64,000 nt of DNA from Vandiemenella viatica. Taxonomy: Eukaryota > Arthropoda > Insecta > Orthoptera > Morabidae. How positions within the stretch are numbered: the first letter of the stretch is position 1; each line of letters begins with the position of its first letter. The stretch lies in NCBI GenBank assembly GCA_031002005.1, contig JARYHS010009186.1, positions 251,811,199 through 251,875,198 on the forward strand, given 5' to 3'. The notes below the pieces were generated by a model. It saw only the letters and a list, made by a program, of their open reading frames with translations. It had not been told where the DNA came from and ran no database searches. Below, piece after piece: positions 41,993 through 53,305 of the stretch. The position numbers and the translations under genes were made by a program.

Positions 41993-42682
41993 CATTTTTG
42001 GTAGTAATCCAGTGTTCTGTAAATGGGCCTATGGTATCAATCCAAATATAGCAGAGTGGTTGTTGCTATTTCAGGCTCTTTGTTTCCGTCTGTTTTAATC
42101 GCGAATAATGTAAGCGTACATTGTTGCTTCAAAAGGGGGGGTGGGGAGGAGAGGAGGTGGAATGTTTCAATAGTCGAGAGTGGAAAGTTAAACTAGCGCG
42201 ACGTCGAGATCAAAGAGAACTCTTAATAGAAACGAACAAGCAGTGACCTTAAAACATTCCGAAAAGTGAATGAAGGCAACAAGAAATGTTAGACAGCAGT
42301 TAGATATTTTACCCGGTAACAATTCCGATTTCTGTTGAAAACCATTGTACTATAGGCTTTTGGATTAGTAGAACGACATTGGAAAAATTTGGAACCAGGC
42401 TACTGGAGTGCCTACCCGACAAGAGCGCACAGGTTCCACTCGCCAAGCAGGTTGGCGACCGAGATCTTACCCAGCAGCTAAGTGCTTTAATACGGTTATA
42501 TGCGACCTACTTGTCCGCGTTTAGATTACTCCCTTTGTTTTTTCTTAGTGCTGTACTTAAAATTCCCGTAAAGCGTTGATTCATGTAGCGTTTTCGAAAA
42601 AAAAAAAAAAAAAAACTTTTCTAACATACGATGTCTGTATCGCATAATTAAACTTCGTAATTTCATTGAGCACTTTGTAATA
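41993..42682. other. No gene recognised
   Basis: Unique sequence with an oligo-A run at 42596-42616. No domain seen. Confidence 0.4.
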
Positions 42683-43413
42683 TCTATATATATATATTAC
42701 CTTTGTCCGTGTGTATGTCACTGAACTCCTCCTAACTGGTTGGACTGATTTTTATGAAATTTTTTCTGTGTGATTAAGTTGACCCGAGAATGGTTTAGAT
42801 TCACAAAAATCAAAAAAATCCCCCCTCCCCCTTTTTAACCCTTAATTTCATACGAACCCACATTTTTTATCCGATTTCGTTGAAACTTTTCACACGTATA
42901 GTTAAATATAAACAGAAAAATACTATCAACATTTGGTCTCCAGAAATACAACCCCTCTCCCCATTTCCACCCCCACAATTTTTGCCAATGTTTTTTATAC
43001 ATAGCCACAATTTTTATCCGATATCGACGGAACTTTTCACACCTATACTTTAAAACAAACAGAAAAATACTGTCCAAATTTGGTTTACAAAAGTCCGGCC
43101 CCTTTACCCCTTTCCTTCCACCCATCCTAAATTCATAAGTTGTTTATAGAAACTCACAGTTTTTATCAGATTTTTGATGGAACACTGCACATGTATACTT
43201 TAAAACAAAGAGAATTGTATTGCCTACATTAGGTTTACATAAACGCACCCACTCTCACCCATCACCCTTCTCAAACAAAATTTACAGATGAAACCATTCA
43301 GTATTTCACGATGTCTTTCATTTATTTACTACAGGTAAATCTGTCTGTTTTGTATATGCATACCCAATTAAGAAAGAAAAAGAGGCATTTCAACGCATGC
43401 CGGGCAAAGCTAG
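42683..43413 (+). mobile_element. Non-autonomous Helitron with internal tandem repeats
   Basis: It starts TC after an A (A|TCTATATATA) and ends CTAG before a T (CTAG|T), the expected Helitron termini and AT target. A small palindrome, TGCCGGGCA, lies just upstream of the 3' end where the Helitron terminator hairpin sits. The opening 'gtccgtgtgtatgtcactgaactcctcctaac' is a common Helitron 5' region in animals. Inside are three diverged units of about 130-150 bp (from about 42850, 42990 and 43140). There is no Rep/helicase gene. Confidence 0.75.
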
Positions 43414-46239
43414 TACATGTACCTATAAATATTTTAATAAAAATAAAAGGAAACAAAGGAAAAAAAATAGCTTCTAACAGATACTGTGACATATTTCACT
43501 TATCCTACTAAACAACTTAATGTGTTTATACAAATAAATATTGTAAATAACAGTTCTTTACGCAAGTTTCTGTTATTTTTTAATCCACTGAATATTATTC
43601 CTTACGGAATAGAAGGTTTGAATATGATTTCACTTTAAATAAAAGTAACAAATTATGCAGGCAAAAGAATTAAATTTTCCCATCACTTGGTTATGGTCTT
43701 GTTGGTTAATTTGTGCCTAGCAGCTGCAGGCTTAACGGTTGAGTGCCTAGGAATGGCGCTGAAAACACTCACGCACGCAGCTTGAAACACTTTGCATATC
43801 AAAGAGCTCCGTACTCGCTGTCAACCTATGAAGTCTTTGATATCGTGTGGAATGGGGAATCAATGCACTGTACCAGCGAAAGCCGTTACTCATGTGACAA
43901 AAATAATTAGGCTGTGTTAATCGTAAGCGGAAATTCAACGATGATTAACTAATTTCTTGTAGATGAGGTATTTTATAACGCCTTTCAAAGGCGGAGTTAA
44001 CTCTCTAGTCTACACCATGCATTAATGTACGACTATATACGTAGTGTTACAAGCTAAATTCATCTTTCAGTAACATGAACTAATGCGTTATATGCACCAG
44101 TAATTTTAAAACTTTTGTTTGAAAGATTTTCTACGAAAGATAGCAATGATGTAAAAGTCTAGAAACAGCAAGACGCAAATAATATGCTGTATAGCCACTA
44201 TAAAAAACTGATAAATGCGTCTGCATTACAACGTGCCAAACACAAACTCCTCTTTCTCTCCAAAGCAGCGTTTAGTATACTTATTTAAACGATTTCGCAC
44301 AAACGCTCTCTCAACCAATGTGCGTACTGCTCATATTATCAATGAATCTTAAAGGACGAACGATACAAAACGATCCGAACACTCAATTAAAGCCAACAAT
44401 GCCCTCAGCCGGACTCGAACCGGTGATAAAAGTACTGTACCACCGAAATGTTCTCTTTAATCTACATTCACATTGTAGATGTGAAGGTAACTACGACCCT
44501 CCGTCTGTTTGCTGCGTTTTCCTGACTAGTCGGCTAGGCCGCTCTTGATGGTGTTTGACAAGGAAGGAAATAGTTTTTTTCGGGATAAGTAACATATATT
44601 GTCTCGAAATTTTTAAAACTAACCGAAAGGTGACAGACAGATGGATATCGTTTGTAGTCTCTGTAATGTTATACGGTCACTCAGGCTTTGATTCTCTCGC
44701 AGCCAGTTTTTTTATGATCTATTGATAAATTTTATGTACAGACGCAACTTAATATTTTGATTTTATCCAAGTCCAGCAATGAAATTCCAGCCGCATGTAT
44801 ACGAAGTCGCTGGTATAGTTAGTTTAAAATGTAGTTATGCAACTGCTTGAAAACGTCGTTGATTATAAGGGATATTGAATCGATGAATTTTGAATTGGTG
44901 TACGTAACCAAAAGTAAACTGAGGACAAAATATCAGAACCCATATTAGAAAATTTTGTTTAGCTTTATATGGTATTTTCATTTGAAATATGTTATTCTAA
45001 CATGTCCCACTACTTGAAAAAACAATTTCAAACTGTTTTCTTGCAATGACGGCAGTTTGAAAATTTGAAAAGTGTGCCCTATCAAATAATAATAATAATA
45101 ATAAAAATTAAGTTTAAGATGGATGAAATGACCATAAGGAGGTATAATTCTGCATTTATTTGTTAGAGTTTGCAGTACACATTAAATTCAAAGCAGTTAA
45201 TTTAAGAGTGAACGTATAACTGAGTACTTTGGTACATACATTGTCTATATTAGGCCAACTTTACAAAGAATATTTTTTTCTCTTGACCTTCGGTCTCTTC
45301 TTCAAAACATTTGTCTGATGTTGCACCAGTGGTTGGCCAGTGAAATAGCTCCTCATAATATAAGTCATAATCATGTGGAATCTAGTTTCTCAGTTTGTTG
45401 AACTCTCTGAAAGAATGATCACGTATATGTCTTTTCAAAAGAAACTCATAGCTCTATCCTCAAAGAACAAAAAACGCCAGAAAAAAATGTGTAAAAATTT
45501 CTATTACGCCGTTTCAAAAAATGTCGAATCAACTAAGACAGAGAGAAATCATTCATTTAAGTAACACAATAACGAAACATTCAGTTATCTGACCAGTATA
45601 GGGTACAAGGTATTTTCTGCTATAGTGCGTAGATTCCCAAACAAATCGTGGAAACTGATATCTCATTGTTCCAGAGACAGCCATCTGTGTATGCAGGAAC
45701 GTTTGGGTGGACACCACAGAAGAAGTGACTCCACCTGTCCCCCGTGCGTACCGATTTGTGATTGGAGAATTGATGGCTACTACTTGTTTGACAGAAGACT
45801 GAGTGGGATTCAGGAACCATTCTGGACGTCTGGCCGATTGTAACCTGTTCACACCGAGCTGGCGGCTCAATGTCATGTTCCCCTGGCGCCGCTCCTCACC
45901 TCAAGGTCACTTCCCCTTCCTGTGTCTCCGACATGACCGCTGTGTCCATGTATCCGAGTGAATAATTTCTCCATCGCATGTAGTGGTAAGGAGTGGGGAC
46001 ACAGCAGACTTATCTTGAGCCACCTCTGTCAAATAAACGGGCTGTAAGCCGCGGGGTAGCAAATCCTTCCCTAAACCCAGGCATCTGTCCCGGTACTGGC
46101 AGTACCTCAGCCAGCTGCCCTTATTTCCTTTCTTAACTATCACAGATTTTTTTTTTTTTTTTGAGATTGATAAAACCTTGGCAATTTTGGCCTCCGTCAT
46201 TATTTCCTGTTTAAAAATGTTTCGTCTATCTTTATGCGA
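43414..46239. other. No gene recognised
   Basis: Long AT-rich interval. An (aat)n microsatellite lies at 45087-45110. A tRNA-like B-box complement (ggactcgaacc) at about 44411 has no other tRNA feature. Frames of 60-107 codons show no domain. Confidence 0.45.
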
Positions 46240-46987
46240 TGGACCCATGTAAATGGTCTGACAACCGGAATTAGGCAGGTTTCCACGACCGGACAAATGT
46301 CGAATTGTAAGATATCCATGTCCGGACAACCGGACATTTGCCCGAGGCTGGAGGATGTTATTTTAAAAAAAGGAAAATTATAGGGCAATTCATTTTTATT
46401 TTTGCAAATAATTGTTATGAAAAATAATTCTGCAGAAGAAACCGTATTTTACTGTCTTTATACGTTCAAATTTCACAGTGAAAGTATTTATACACATATT
46501 ACCACATGCAGTGCAATCGTTTGTCCTATAGGTCCGAGTTTTAAAACCTTCATTTGACAACCACTCGTCTCTGGAGAGACAAAAACGTTTCCGTATTATC
46601 TTTGGTAACTCACTCATTATTTATTTGTAACGTACAAGTAAATAACACTATTCATTATTTAATTCTCCGCGAACAAAATGGGTACGACGTTCCGTCTTCC
46701 ACATGGTGTAGGTAACTGAAACAGTAGTCCAATTGCTTTACCCTTTACGGTAATCGGATTTGCGACTAAGTATCGTAAACGTTTGAACATAGAGCGGAAA
46801 AGTAGAATTACTTTCACCGAATGGGGGAATAAGGTGCGAGAAGCGACGACCTTGTTTCAGAAACCATCTACCCGTAATTTTAAAATTTCTTAATGACCGA
46901 CATATTGTGTGGTGAACCGGACACGGATAAATCGCTTTAGAACCAGACAGTCCGGTCGATAACCGGATGGTTGGCTGACAACCCTAC
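46240..46987 (-). mobile_element. Possible hAT-like element fragment
   Basis: The right end, read on the minus strand, starts TAGGGTTGTCAGCCAACC, like a hAT terminus, and the flanks contain several ACCGGACA/TCCGG motifs (46260-46340, 46915-46970). A minus-strand frame (46617-46396, 73 codons) begins MSELPKIIRKRFCLSRDEWLS and has a C-x2-C pair, reminiscent of transposase N-termini. No matching left terminus or 8-bp duplication was found. Confidence 0.35.
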
Positions 46988-47347
46988 CTGGAATACATCA
47001 CTCTCTGTTCCAGCGATTTCCATTAGTAATTACCAACTCTAATGCACGCACAGAGGCGAGCACTGGTAATGGATGGCTGCCACGCTTGATGGTACCTGTG
47101 TGGGGTACCCAGAATGTGCGGCACAGTAGGTACCTACAGAGCGACGGGTAGGATGAGGAGGCAAGATTGGGGGGGGGGGATAGCGGAGTGGGGATAGAGG
47201 AGGCTACCTTGAGCCTCTGCAGATTGAGCTTGCTATAAGCCAGGCGGTAGCTGAGTGTTACCTGGAGAGCAGCAGGGTAGGAAGAGAAGTCGAGGTGGCA
47301 GGGGCAAAATCAGTGGCCAGAACAGGATGACCTTGGGCCGCATGTGT

Positions 47348-47894
47348 TAAGTGAGCGCGCTGTGTATCCGAATGTTAAGAGGCATGTAGACGATCAAATT
47401 TGTTGATTAAACTTCATGTTTTCACCAGACAATAGAGAAAACGCTGAAACCAAAGATCAAACATATTTGCCAAAGTGGGATGTAGTTCCATTAGTGTTAA
47501 GGGACCTGTAGACAATCAAATTTGTTCGTAAAACTTCGCGTTTTTATCAAACAGTAACGCAAACGCAGAAACCAAAGAGCAAACAAATTTGCCATACTCG
47601 CCAGTAGTTTACTTAATTAAAGAGACGTGACGCTGCCGCAATGAGTAAATAAAAAAATAAAAATATTTTTGACGTTGACTCTAGCGTTGTGTATTAAGAA
47701 AAAAAAGGCGTAGACGTTGGTCCAGATCTAGAGAATACACCATAAAAATTTGTTACGAGAATTATTATGCACAGAATCAGATCATTACATTAACTTATAA
47801 CACATGTACCATAAATTTTTTGAAGAATTACTATCATTACTTTGTACTCGCATTGAAAAAATGGAAACCGCTATGCACAGATCTATTCCAGCTA
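47348..47894. other. No gene; short direct repeat
   Basis: The phrase 'gatcaaatttgtt--taaaact-c--gttttta-ca' through 'aaaccaaag--caaac--atttgcca' occurs at 47390-47470 and again at 47513-47595: an imperfect tandem pair of about 120-bp period. Confidence 0.5.
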
Positions 47895-48141
47895 AAAGGT
47901 TTTTTTTTTTTTTACTGTTTAACATCTCTTAACAGCGAGGTCTTTAGAGACGGGAAAGAATGGGGGGCAAGGAATGGAAAGGAATTCCACCATGGCCTTT
48001 TGAAGGAAACATCCAGGCACCTGCCTGGAGTGATTTGGAAAACCATTGGAAACCCAAATCTGGATGCCCGGACGGGGATTCGAACCTCCGTCCTCCCGAA
48101 TGCGAGGCCAGAACGCTAGCCGTTACACCGCCACGCTCGGT
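47895..48141 (-). mobile_element. tRNA-derived SINE family 1, subfamily B
   Basis: Full-length reverse copy with a B-type tail (tgtttaacatctcttaacagcgaggtcttta). The flanking CAGCTA (47889-47894, 48142-48147) is a short possible duplication. Confidence 0.88.
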
Positions 48142-48789
48142 CAGCTACTCGTAAATTTGTCAATATCCTTGATCTTGAAGACTGAAAATTTCCAGCCTGC
48201 ATTGCACGTCGTAGAGAGTCAAATTATTACTGACATGTGCGAAGCATTAAATTAAACATGCCATCAAACATAACGTCAGTCAAAATTCCCATCATACACG
48301 TCACACACGTAGATTGTTTGATAATAACGTCAAACACGCCGCAGACGAGCAAATAATTTGGCAAATACATAAAAGTCGACAAACTGATCGTCTGCCGGCC
48401 CCTTTACTTCCAGACCTGCCGGATAGGTAGGTGGTAGGCTTAAGATGGCTGATCTTGGGCAGCCTGTGTTACGCAAGCGGGTTATGGATCTGAGAGCTAA
48501 GCTGGCTTCCCATGACCTGTTGTTTTGTAGGCTGAGCCACCGGCTAAACCTCGCCACCTCCCCATCACTTGGCCTAGTGTCGTTTCAGTTACCCGGGCGT
48601 TTGATGTTTACCGACTGGGCCGGCACTGGCGGCTCCCTTGCTACGACCGTTGTTGATAGCTGTACCGGCGCGGCCGGCAAATGCACGGGCCGTGGAAGCC
48701 ACCTTTATCTACTGGGTAGGGGAGAAGCCGAGGTGGTAGGGGTAAGCATGCGACCTTGGGCCGCCTGTGTAGAGAGCAGCTGATGTTAC

Positions 48790-49611
48790 CTGCAGAGCGG
48801 TCGGGTAGGAGGAGAAGCCGAGGTGGTCGCAGGGGCAGCGGCAGTGCGCCAGGTGCCTGTGCAGCTCGAACGCGCGCTCCGAGTCGGACTCGGAGTCGGA
48901 GAGCGCCCGGCGGACCGGCAGGTGCTGCGGCGGCGGGTGCTGGCGCTGGGCGTAGTGCCTGGCGGGGTGTCTGCGCGGCAGCGACCAGAACACCTGCTCC
49001 CCGTGCGGCGGCTCCCTCCGCCGCCACGGCCTCTCGCTCAGCGACCGCGTCCGCTGCTGCTGCTGGTCTCCCGCCTCCGCCGCCTGCTGCGGGGGCGGCT
49101 GCGCGGCCTGCTGCTTGCGGGAGGCGCGCAGACTGCCGCCCCCGGCCGGCGGCTGCCGCCACTGTCTCGCCTCGCCGTCGCTGCGCGTCGACTTGGGCGT
49201 CTCGTCGCCGCGGTGGTACTGGAAGTCTACGAACTCCTGCAGCTGCCGCTCCGCGCGGCGGCGGAAGTCGTCCCCGCAGACGCCGTTGCCCAGCAGGTCT
49301 GTGCGGCGCGGCTTCTGGGGCGGCGGCGCGCACTGGAAGGCGCACGCAGCGTCCTCCACGACGACGGCTCCGTTCTGGAGGAACTCCTCCCCCGCGGCGA
49401 CGGAGGTGTCGTGGCGGCGGCCGCGCGGCGACCTGTGCTTGCGCTCGTCGCAGTACTCTCTGCCGGGCGAGTACTCCTGGAAGACGGCGTCGGGCCGCAC
49501 GCGCCTGTAGACGACGCGGTCGGGCGGCGTCTGCGGCGCGGTGTGCAGGCGCCGCGGTGCCGCGCGCGGCACCGTGCCCGAGGAGGACGCCCCCGCCGTC
49601 TGCAGCGCCAT
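48790..49611 (-). CDS. Unknown host gene, probable first coding exon (274 codons)
   Basis: The very GC-rich minus-strand frame from the ATG at 49609-49611 gives MALQTAGASSSG and runs without a stop to a phase-0 splice donor, CAG|GTAACA (exon end 48790). The product is Arg/Gln/Pro-rich and looks disordered, with patches of non-repetitive sequence (VVYRRVRPD.VFQEYSPGREYCDE, QLQEFVDFQYHRGDETP) and a C-terminal Cys cluster (HCRCPCDHLGFSSYP). A CTATATGA box lies about 60 bp upstream. The frame also continues 56 codons upstream, so an earlier start is possible. If the intron is retained, 26 more codons follow to a TAG at 48709, repeating the HLGFS motif. No family is recognised. The opposite-strand frames are composition shadows. 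Confidence 0.5.
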
Positions 49612-49671
49612 GCGAGTCGACGCGCCGCGGGACGCCGCGACACTGCCGCCACGCCGCCGCCGCGGCGCCTC

Positions 49672-49679
49672 ATATAGCG
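49672..49679 (-). promoter_or_regulatory. TATA-like box upstream of the GC-rich exon
   Basis: CTATATGA on the minus strand, about 60 bp upstream of the chosen ATG, is the only AT-rich stretch in more than 800 bp of GC-rich sequence. It would put transcription start about 30 bp before the ATG. The assignment is positional only. Confidence 0.3.
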
Positions 49680-49814
49680 TCGGGCGGCGCGCGCATGCCT
49701 GGCGGCGCCGAGCCGTCTCGCGGCGGCACCACGTTCCCAGCTCCCGCGCTAACCACCCTCCAACCGCCCTACGTCGCACCTCGAATTACCTGCACAGCAA
49801 AGTGGGATTCGTTG

Positions 49815-49895
49815 TGGCCCAGTTATTAGAGGCGGAATGTGACTGGGGTCAAGGAACGCGATGGAATACTACCATGGCTTTTTGAAGGAAGCATC
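49815..49895 (-). mobile_element. SINE family 1 (A) fragment
   Basis: 'ttattagaggcggaatgtgactggggtcaaggaacg' and 'catggctttttgaaggaagcatcc' only. It lies just upstream of the GC-rich gene. Confidence 0.6.
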
Positions 49896-50100
49896 CTCAT
49901 GAAGACAAATAGTTTGGAACATGTTTAAAAATAGCATAAAACTAAAGAAAGGGAGGGATTAACTGCTGATACCGGCAGATTCTTCTTGTGATTTAAAATT
50001 ATGAAAATATCTGCAGCAAAGCGTGTCTGTATATTTAATTTAAACTAACTGTGTGAGAAACAAAGCCTGAGTGACCGATATAACATTACAGAGACTTAGA

Positions 50101-50212
50101 GGGCGTCCCATAATGACGTGAGGTGTTTTACCGGAATTCGGAACCCCCTCCCGCTTGGCAAGATTGCGCCCCCCCCCATTATTTCACCTCACGTAATTAA
50201 TGGCGCCCCCTT
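50101..50212. mobile_element. Small inverted-repeat element (MITE-like)
   Basis: 'gggcgtcccataatgacgtgaggtg' is matched by the complement of the right end (ggggcgccattaattacgtgaggtg), about 25 bp each with a short C-rich middle. The termini resemble those of a DNA transposon with GGGCGTCC ends; the superfamily is uncertain. Confidence 0.5.
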
Positions 50213-51092
50213 ACACACGCTATCCGTCTGTCACAGTTCAGTTAGTTTTTAAGATTTCGTGACAAAATATGTTATTTATCCAAAAAGTATCCTATGTCCT
50301 TCCTAACGAAAGAAACTATTTCCTTGTCAAAGCTCATCAGGATCCGTTTAGTCTTGAAAATGGAACAAACACACAGAGAGACAGAGTTATTTTCGCACTT
50401 ATAATATTGATGTAGATTAGAGTGAACATTTTTGCGGCCTCGGTGTTGTAGTGGATACAGCACTTTCATCAGGTATTGAAACGGTCACCGGGTCGAGTAC
50501 GGTTGAGGGCATGGTTGGCTTTACCTAATTGTTCGAATCGTTTTGTATCATTTCCCCTTTTACATTTATTAATAATATGAGTAACACATACAAGTATACT
50601 AGATGAAACTCTTTGATTATGGATACGCCGTAGGTGTCCAAACGGTGAGGAATTTCCCCTAAGACCTCCTAGGTCACCCGACCTCACTGTATGATGAGGT
50701 ACTTCAAGCACTCTGTAGCTGTGTCTCCACTTCCGTCTACTGTGAATAAACTGAGAAATAGGATTACAGGACGAATTTTCCTATCGTGCGGACTTTATAC
50801 CCAGCACATAACGTCGTGCACATAACCACGTTTTAATCATTTTTATTTAAAACTTAGGTTTGTTTCTTGTACGAATCATACATAACGCCAGCCTATAAAT
50901 GTATACAAATATAGAAAATTTGTTGATTATGTATATTAAAAACCTCAAAGCCCGTCAAAAACGACAAATTTAACGTAGTGTTCTGTGTCTTCTTAGTTCT
51001 TTAATTAAAAAGAATTGTTATAAAATAAAGCTCAATGCAATTATTCGTGACTTGCGCTGTATTAAAATGTTTCAGTTGCTATCTGGTTGTGA
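50213..51092. other. No gene; tRNA-like SINE head possible at 50436-50515
   Basis: 'gttgtagtggatacagcac' and 'ccgggtcgagtac' are spaced like A and B boxes, but there is no acceptor stem and no shared body with other SINEs. Otherwise AT-rich. Confidence 0.3.
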
Positions 51093-51320
51093 GTGCATTT
51101 CAAACTAACCACAAATTCCACTAAAATTACGCTAGAAAATGAATGTTTCAATCAAACGCAAATTAATATATTCACTGTGTCGTATGTTAGTGGCAATAAT
51201 GCATATCGATGTAAACTTGATCCGGAATATACATGGGTTCTTACAACGTTCTTTTTAGTTAACCGTGATCCAGACCGATATTACAACGTCTGCGTGGGTG
51301 ATATAGTTTCATGTGGCTGA
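51093..51320 (+). other. Open frame upstream of the second Cys-rich segment
   Basis: 75 codons with non-repetitive composition and four Cys (NECFNQ, YRCKLDPEYTW, YYNVCV, VSCG), 85 bp before the acceptor of 51405. It could be an upstream exon of the same gene, but no convincing donor in the required phase was found. Not recognised as a family. Confidence 0.25.
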
Positions 51321-51404
51321 AATGATTACCTCAGCAATATGCCGCCAGTGAATGAGAAGGAAAATAAATCTTAACAACTCACGTAATATTAGTTTTAATT
51401 GCAG

Positions 51405-51905
51405 TCTAGTCTGCAAAGATCGCGATCAGTGTGGAACTTCTTTCGTTGAAATTAAGTGATGATTTCACTTTGAACATACTCGTGAAAACAATTTAAATTA
51501 TTATTTATTTTTTAAAAAAGTTTACTCATACTCTTTGCTGTAACGTCAAATGGCAGTTTAATTCTGACCCAGGCTGAATAACAACCTAATTAATACTTCC
51601 GCTAACATGGCTAATCGAAAATTAAAGCTTTTATCTTTCATATCAGTAAACAAAGAATTTAATCAATACTTCTACATCGAACGGATATTAAATATATATA
51701 AGTAACTAATATTTAATATGCCGATTTAAACGAAATACGTACTTTTATTTCAGTATTCCAACTATTCATTTTTTCGAGGATGCTTAGCTGAACAGAACTG
51801 TCACTAAGCACAGCGCACAACCTACAACAACATCTCTGGTCGTTGTAAACAGAGGCGAGAAGTGTGACGTCATAGCGTGACGTCACCGCGTGACAGAACA
51901 TCGTG
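51405..51905 (+). pseudogene. Related copy of the Cys-rich terminal exon and its 3' flank
   Basis: After an acceptor (ttttaattgcag) the frame reads LVCKDRDQCG, paralogous to LGCTDRDKCG at 40.7 kb and in the same phase, but it meets a stop after 18 codons. The nucleotide similarity continues far past the stop: 'gaaaattaaagcttttat', 'taactaat-atttaatat', 'ttcagt-tt', 'gatgct-a-ct-a--agaac-gt'. It aligns across the point where the other copy has a SINE. Best read as a decayed duplicate of 40.7-41.36 kb. Confidence 0.5.
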
Positions 51906-52039
51906 ACCAAGACTGGTATTTTATAGGTATAGGTATTATGTGAGCTTCACATATTAATGATATTTTTGAGAGCATCTTTGGCAGTAAAGAATAAACCTGG
52001 AGTAACAGACCAGAGAACGAGTACATGATTAATTATTTT

Positions 52040-53305
52040 CAAGTAGGCAACATGGCTTTAGGCAAGGTTATTCATGCGAATCTCAGTTGGTCGGATATAT
52101 GCAAGATATTTCAGATAAAATGGACAAGGGAGGCCAAATTTATAGTGTAGCACTAGTTCTGTCAAAGGCTTTTAATAGAGTGAGCCATAAAATAGTAGTA
52201 AATAACGTAAAAACTATTGGAGTGGATGAGAAAGTGATTTGCTGAGTAGAACAGTTTTTAAAAGATAGAAAACAGAAAGTTAGGGTAGGAAATGCAGTAT
52301 CATAAGAAGTGGAAGTAAAAATGGGTGTGCCACAGGGTAGCGTATTGGGACCATTGCTATTCATTATTCTAATGAATAATTGTGTTGATTGTTTACTATC
52401 AGAAATTGGATTGTTTGCAGATGTTATAAAAGGATCAAAAAGTTAGAGGATTGTAAACAGTTGCAGGGTGATCTGGACAGGATATATAGTTGGGTTGGTA
52501 AACATGGGATGAAGATAATGCAAAGAAGAGTCAACTTATTAGATACACATATAAAAAACTAAAGGTTGATTATGAATATAAGGTGGGGAAGGAATTGCTT
52601 GTTAAAGACTTGAAATGTAAATATCTTGGCATTACATTTGATAAGAAGTTTTAGTGGGCAGGACACATTAGACAGGAGGTAGGAAAAGGTTTCGAAATTC
52701 TCCTCTTGTTGGAGAGAGTGATGAGGGGATGTACGGGAGAAGTAAAGGAATTGGGTTACAAAACTTTGGTCAGATCATTGCTCGAATATGGTAGTTTAGT
52801 ATGGGACCCACATTTTGAATATCAAATAAAGGAATTAGAGAGGGTGCAAAAAAAATCTGCTAGATATGTTTCTGAACATAATCGCGGAATGCAATCAGTA
52901 ACAGATATGATAAAAGAGCTGGAATGGGATTCATTGCAAGACAGGAGGAGGGCGAAGAGGGTCTTGGGAGTGCAAAAGGCAAATGTTGGCGATGAGGCAT
53001 GAAAAGATATTGCAATAGGTATGAAAAGTAGTGCATGGAAGGGAAAAGATGACCATGACCACAAGCTGGCAATCTATTTGAGGTGCAAGGATGTAGGAAG
53101 ATTCTCTTTTTTAGGTTAGGCTGTCAGGGATTGGAATAAGTTACCACGGGAATTGATGAATAATTTGCCAAAAACTTTGAAAGAATTTAAAGTTAAAATT
53201 TGTAAAGGGTAAATGTAGGTGGGTGCAGGAAAGGGGGAAGATGGGTGTGCAGGGAAATTGCCCCCGGAACAGGCGCTTTATTGCAATTTAATTAAATAAA
53301 TATAT
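52040..53305 (+). pseudogene. CR1/Jockey-like LINE, 3' part (copy C, longest)
   Basis: It starts within the RT palm (QHGFR.G.SCESQLV), then SVALVLSKAFN.V.H, VPQGSVLGPLLF, the region of the catalytic FADD (degenerate), EDCKQLQGDL, YLGI.FD, VMRGCTGEVKELGYK...VWDPH.EYQIKELERVQ.KSARYVS, RDWNKLPRELMNNLPK. Stops in each block and several frameshifts show it is dead. It ends with the family 3' terminus and an AT-rich tail. Confidence 0.8.

Larger units (their letters stand above)
47134..48780 (-). repeat. Scattered degenerate copies of an exon 3' end plus splice donor
   Basis: Pieces resembling the end of the exon at 48790-49611 recur at 47134-47165, 47257-47347, 48405-48470 and 48710-48770. On the minus strand the copy at 47257-47315 reads CPCHLDFSSYPAALQ followed by GTAACA, against CPCDHLGFSSYPTALQ and GTAACA in the exon. 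Several units also share 'gaccttgggccgc-tgtg'. Between them lies unrelated DNA, including the SINE at 47895-48141. Confidence 0.6.

Noticed and set aside
48756..49829. Plus-strand frames of 284-357 codons over the GC-rich block
   Set aside because: Composition shadows of the minus-strand exon: Arg/Ala/Pro low-complexity translations, no splice logic, and stops are rare in such GC-rich DNA in any frame.
50436..50515. tRNA-like element as an active SINE
   Set aside because: Only box-like motifs. No shared body, tail or TSD, so it is left as a low-confidence note.
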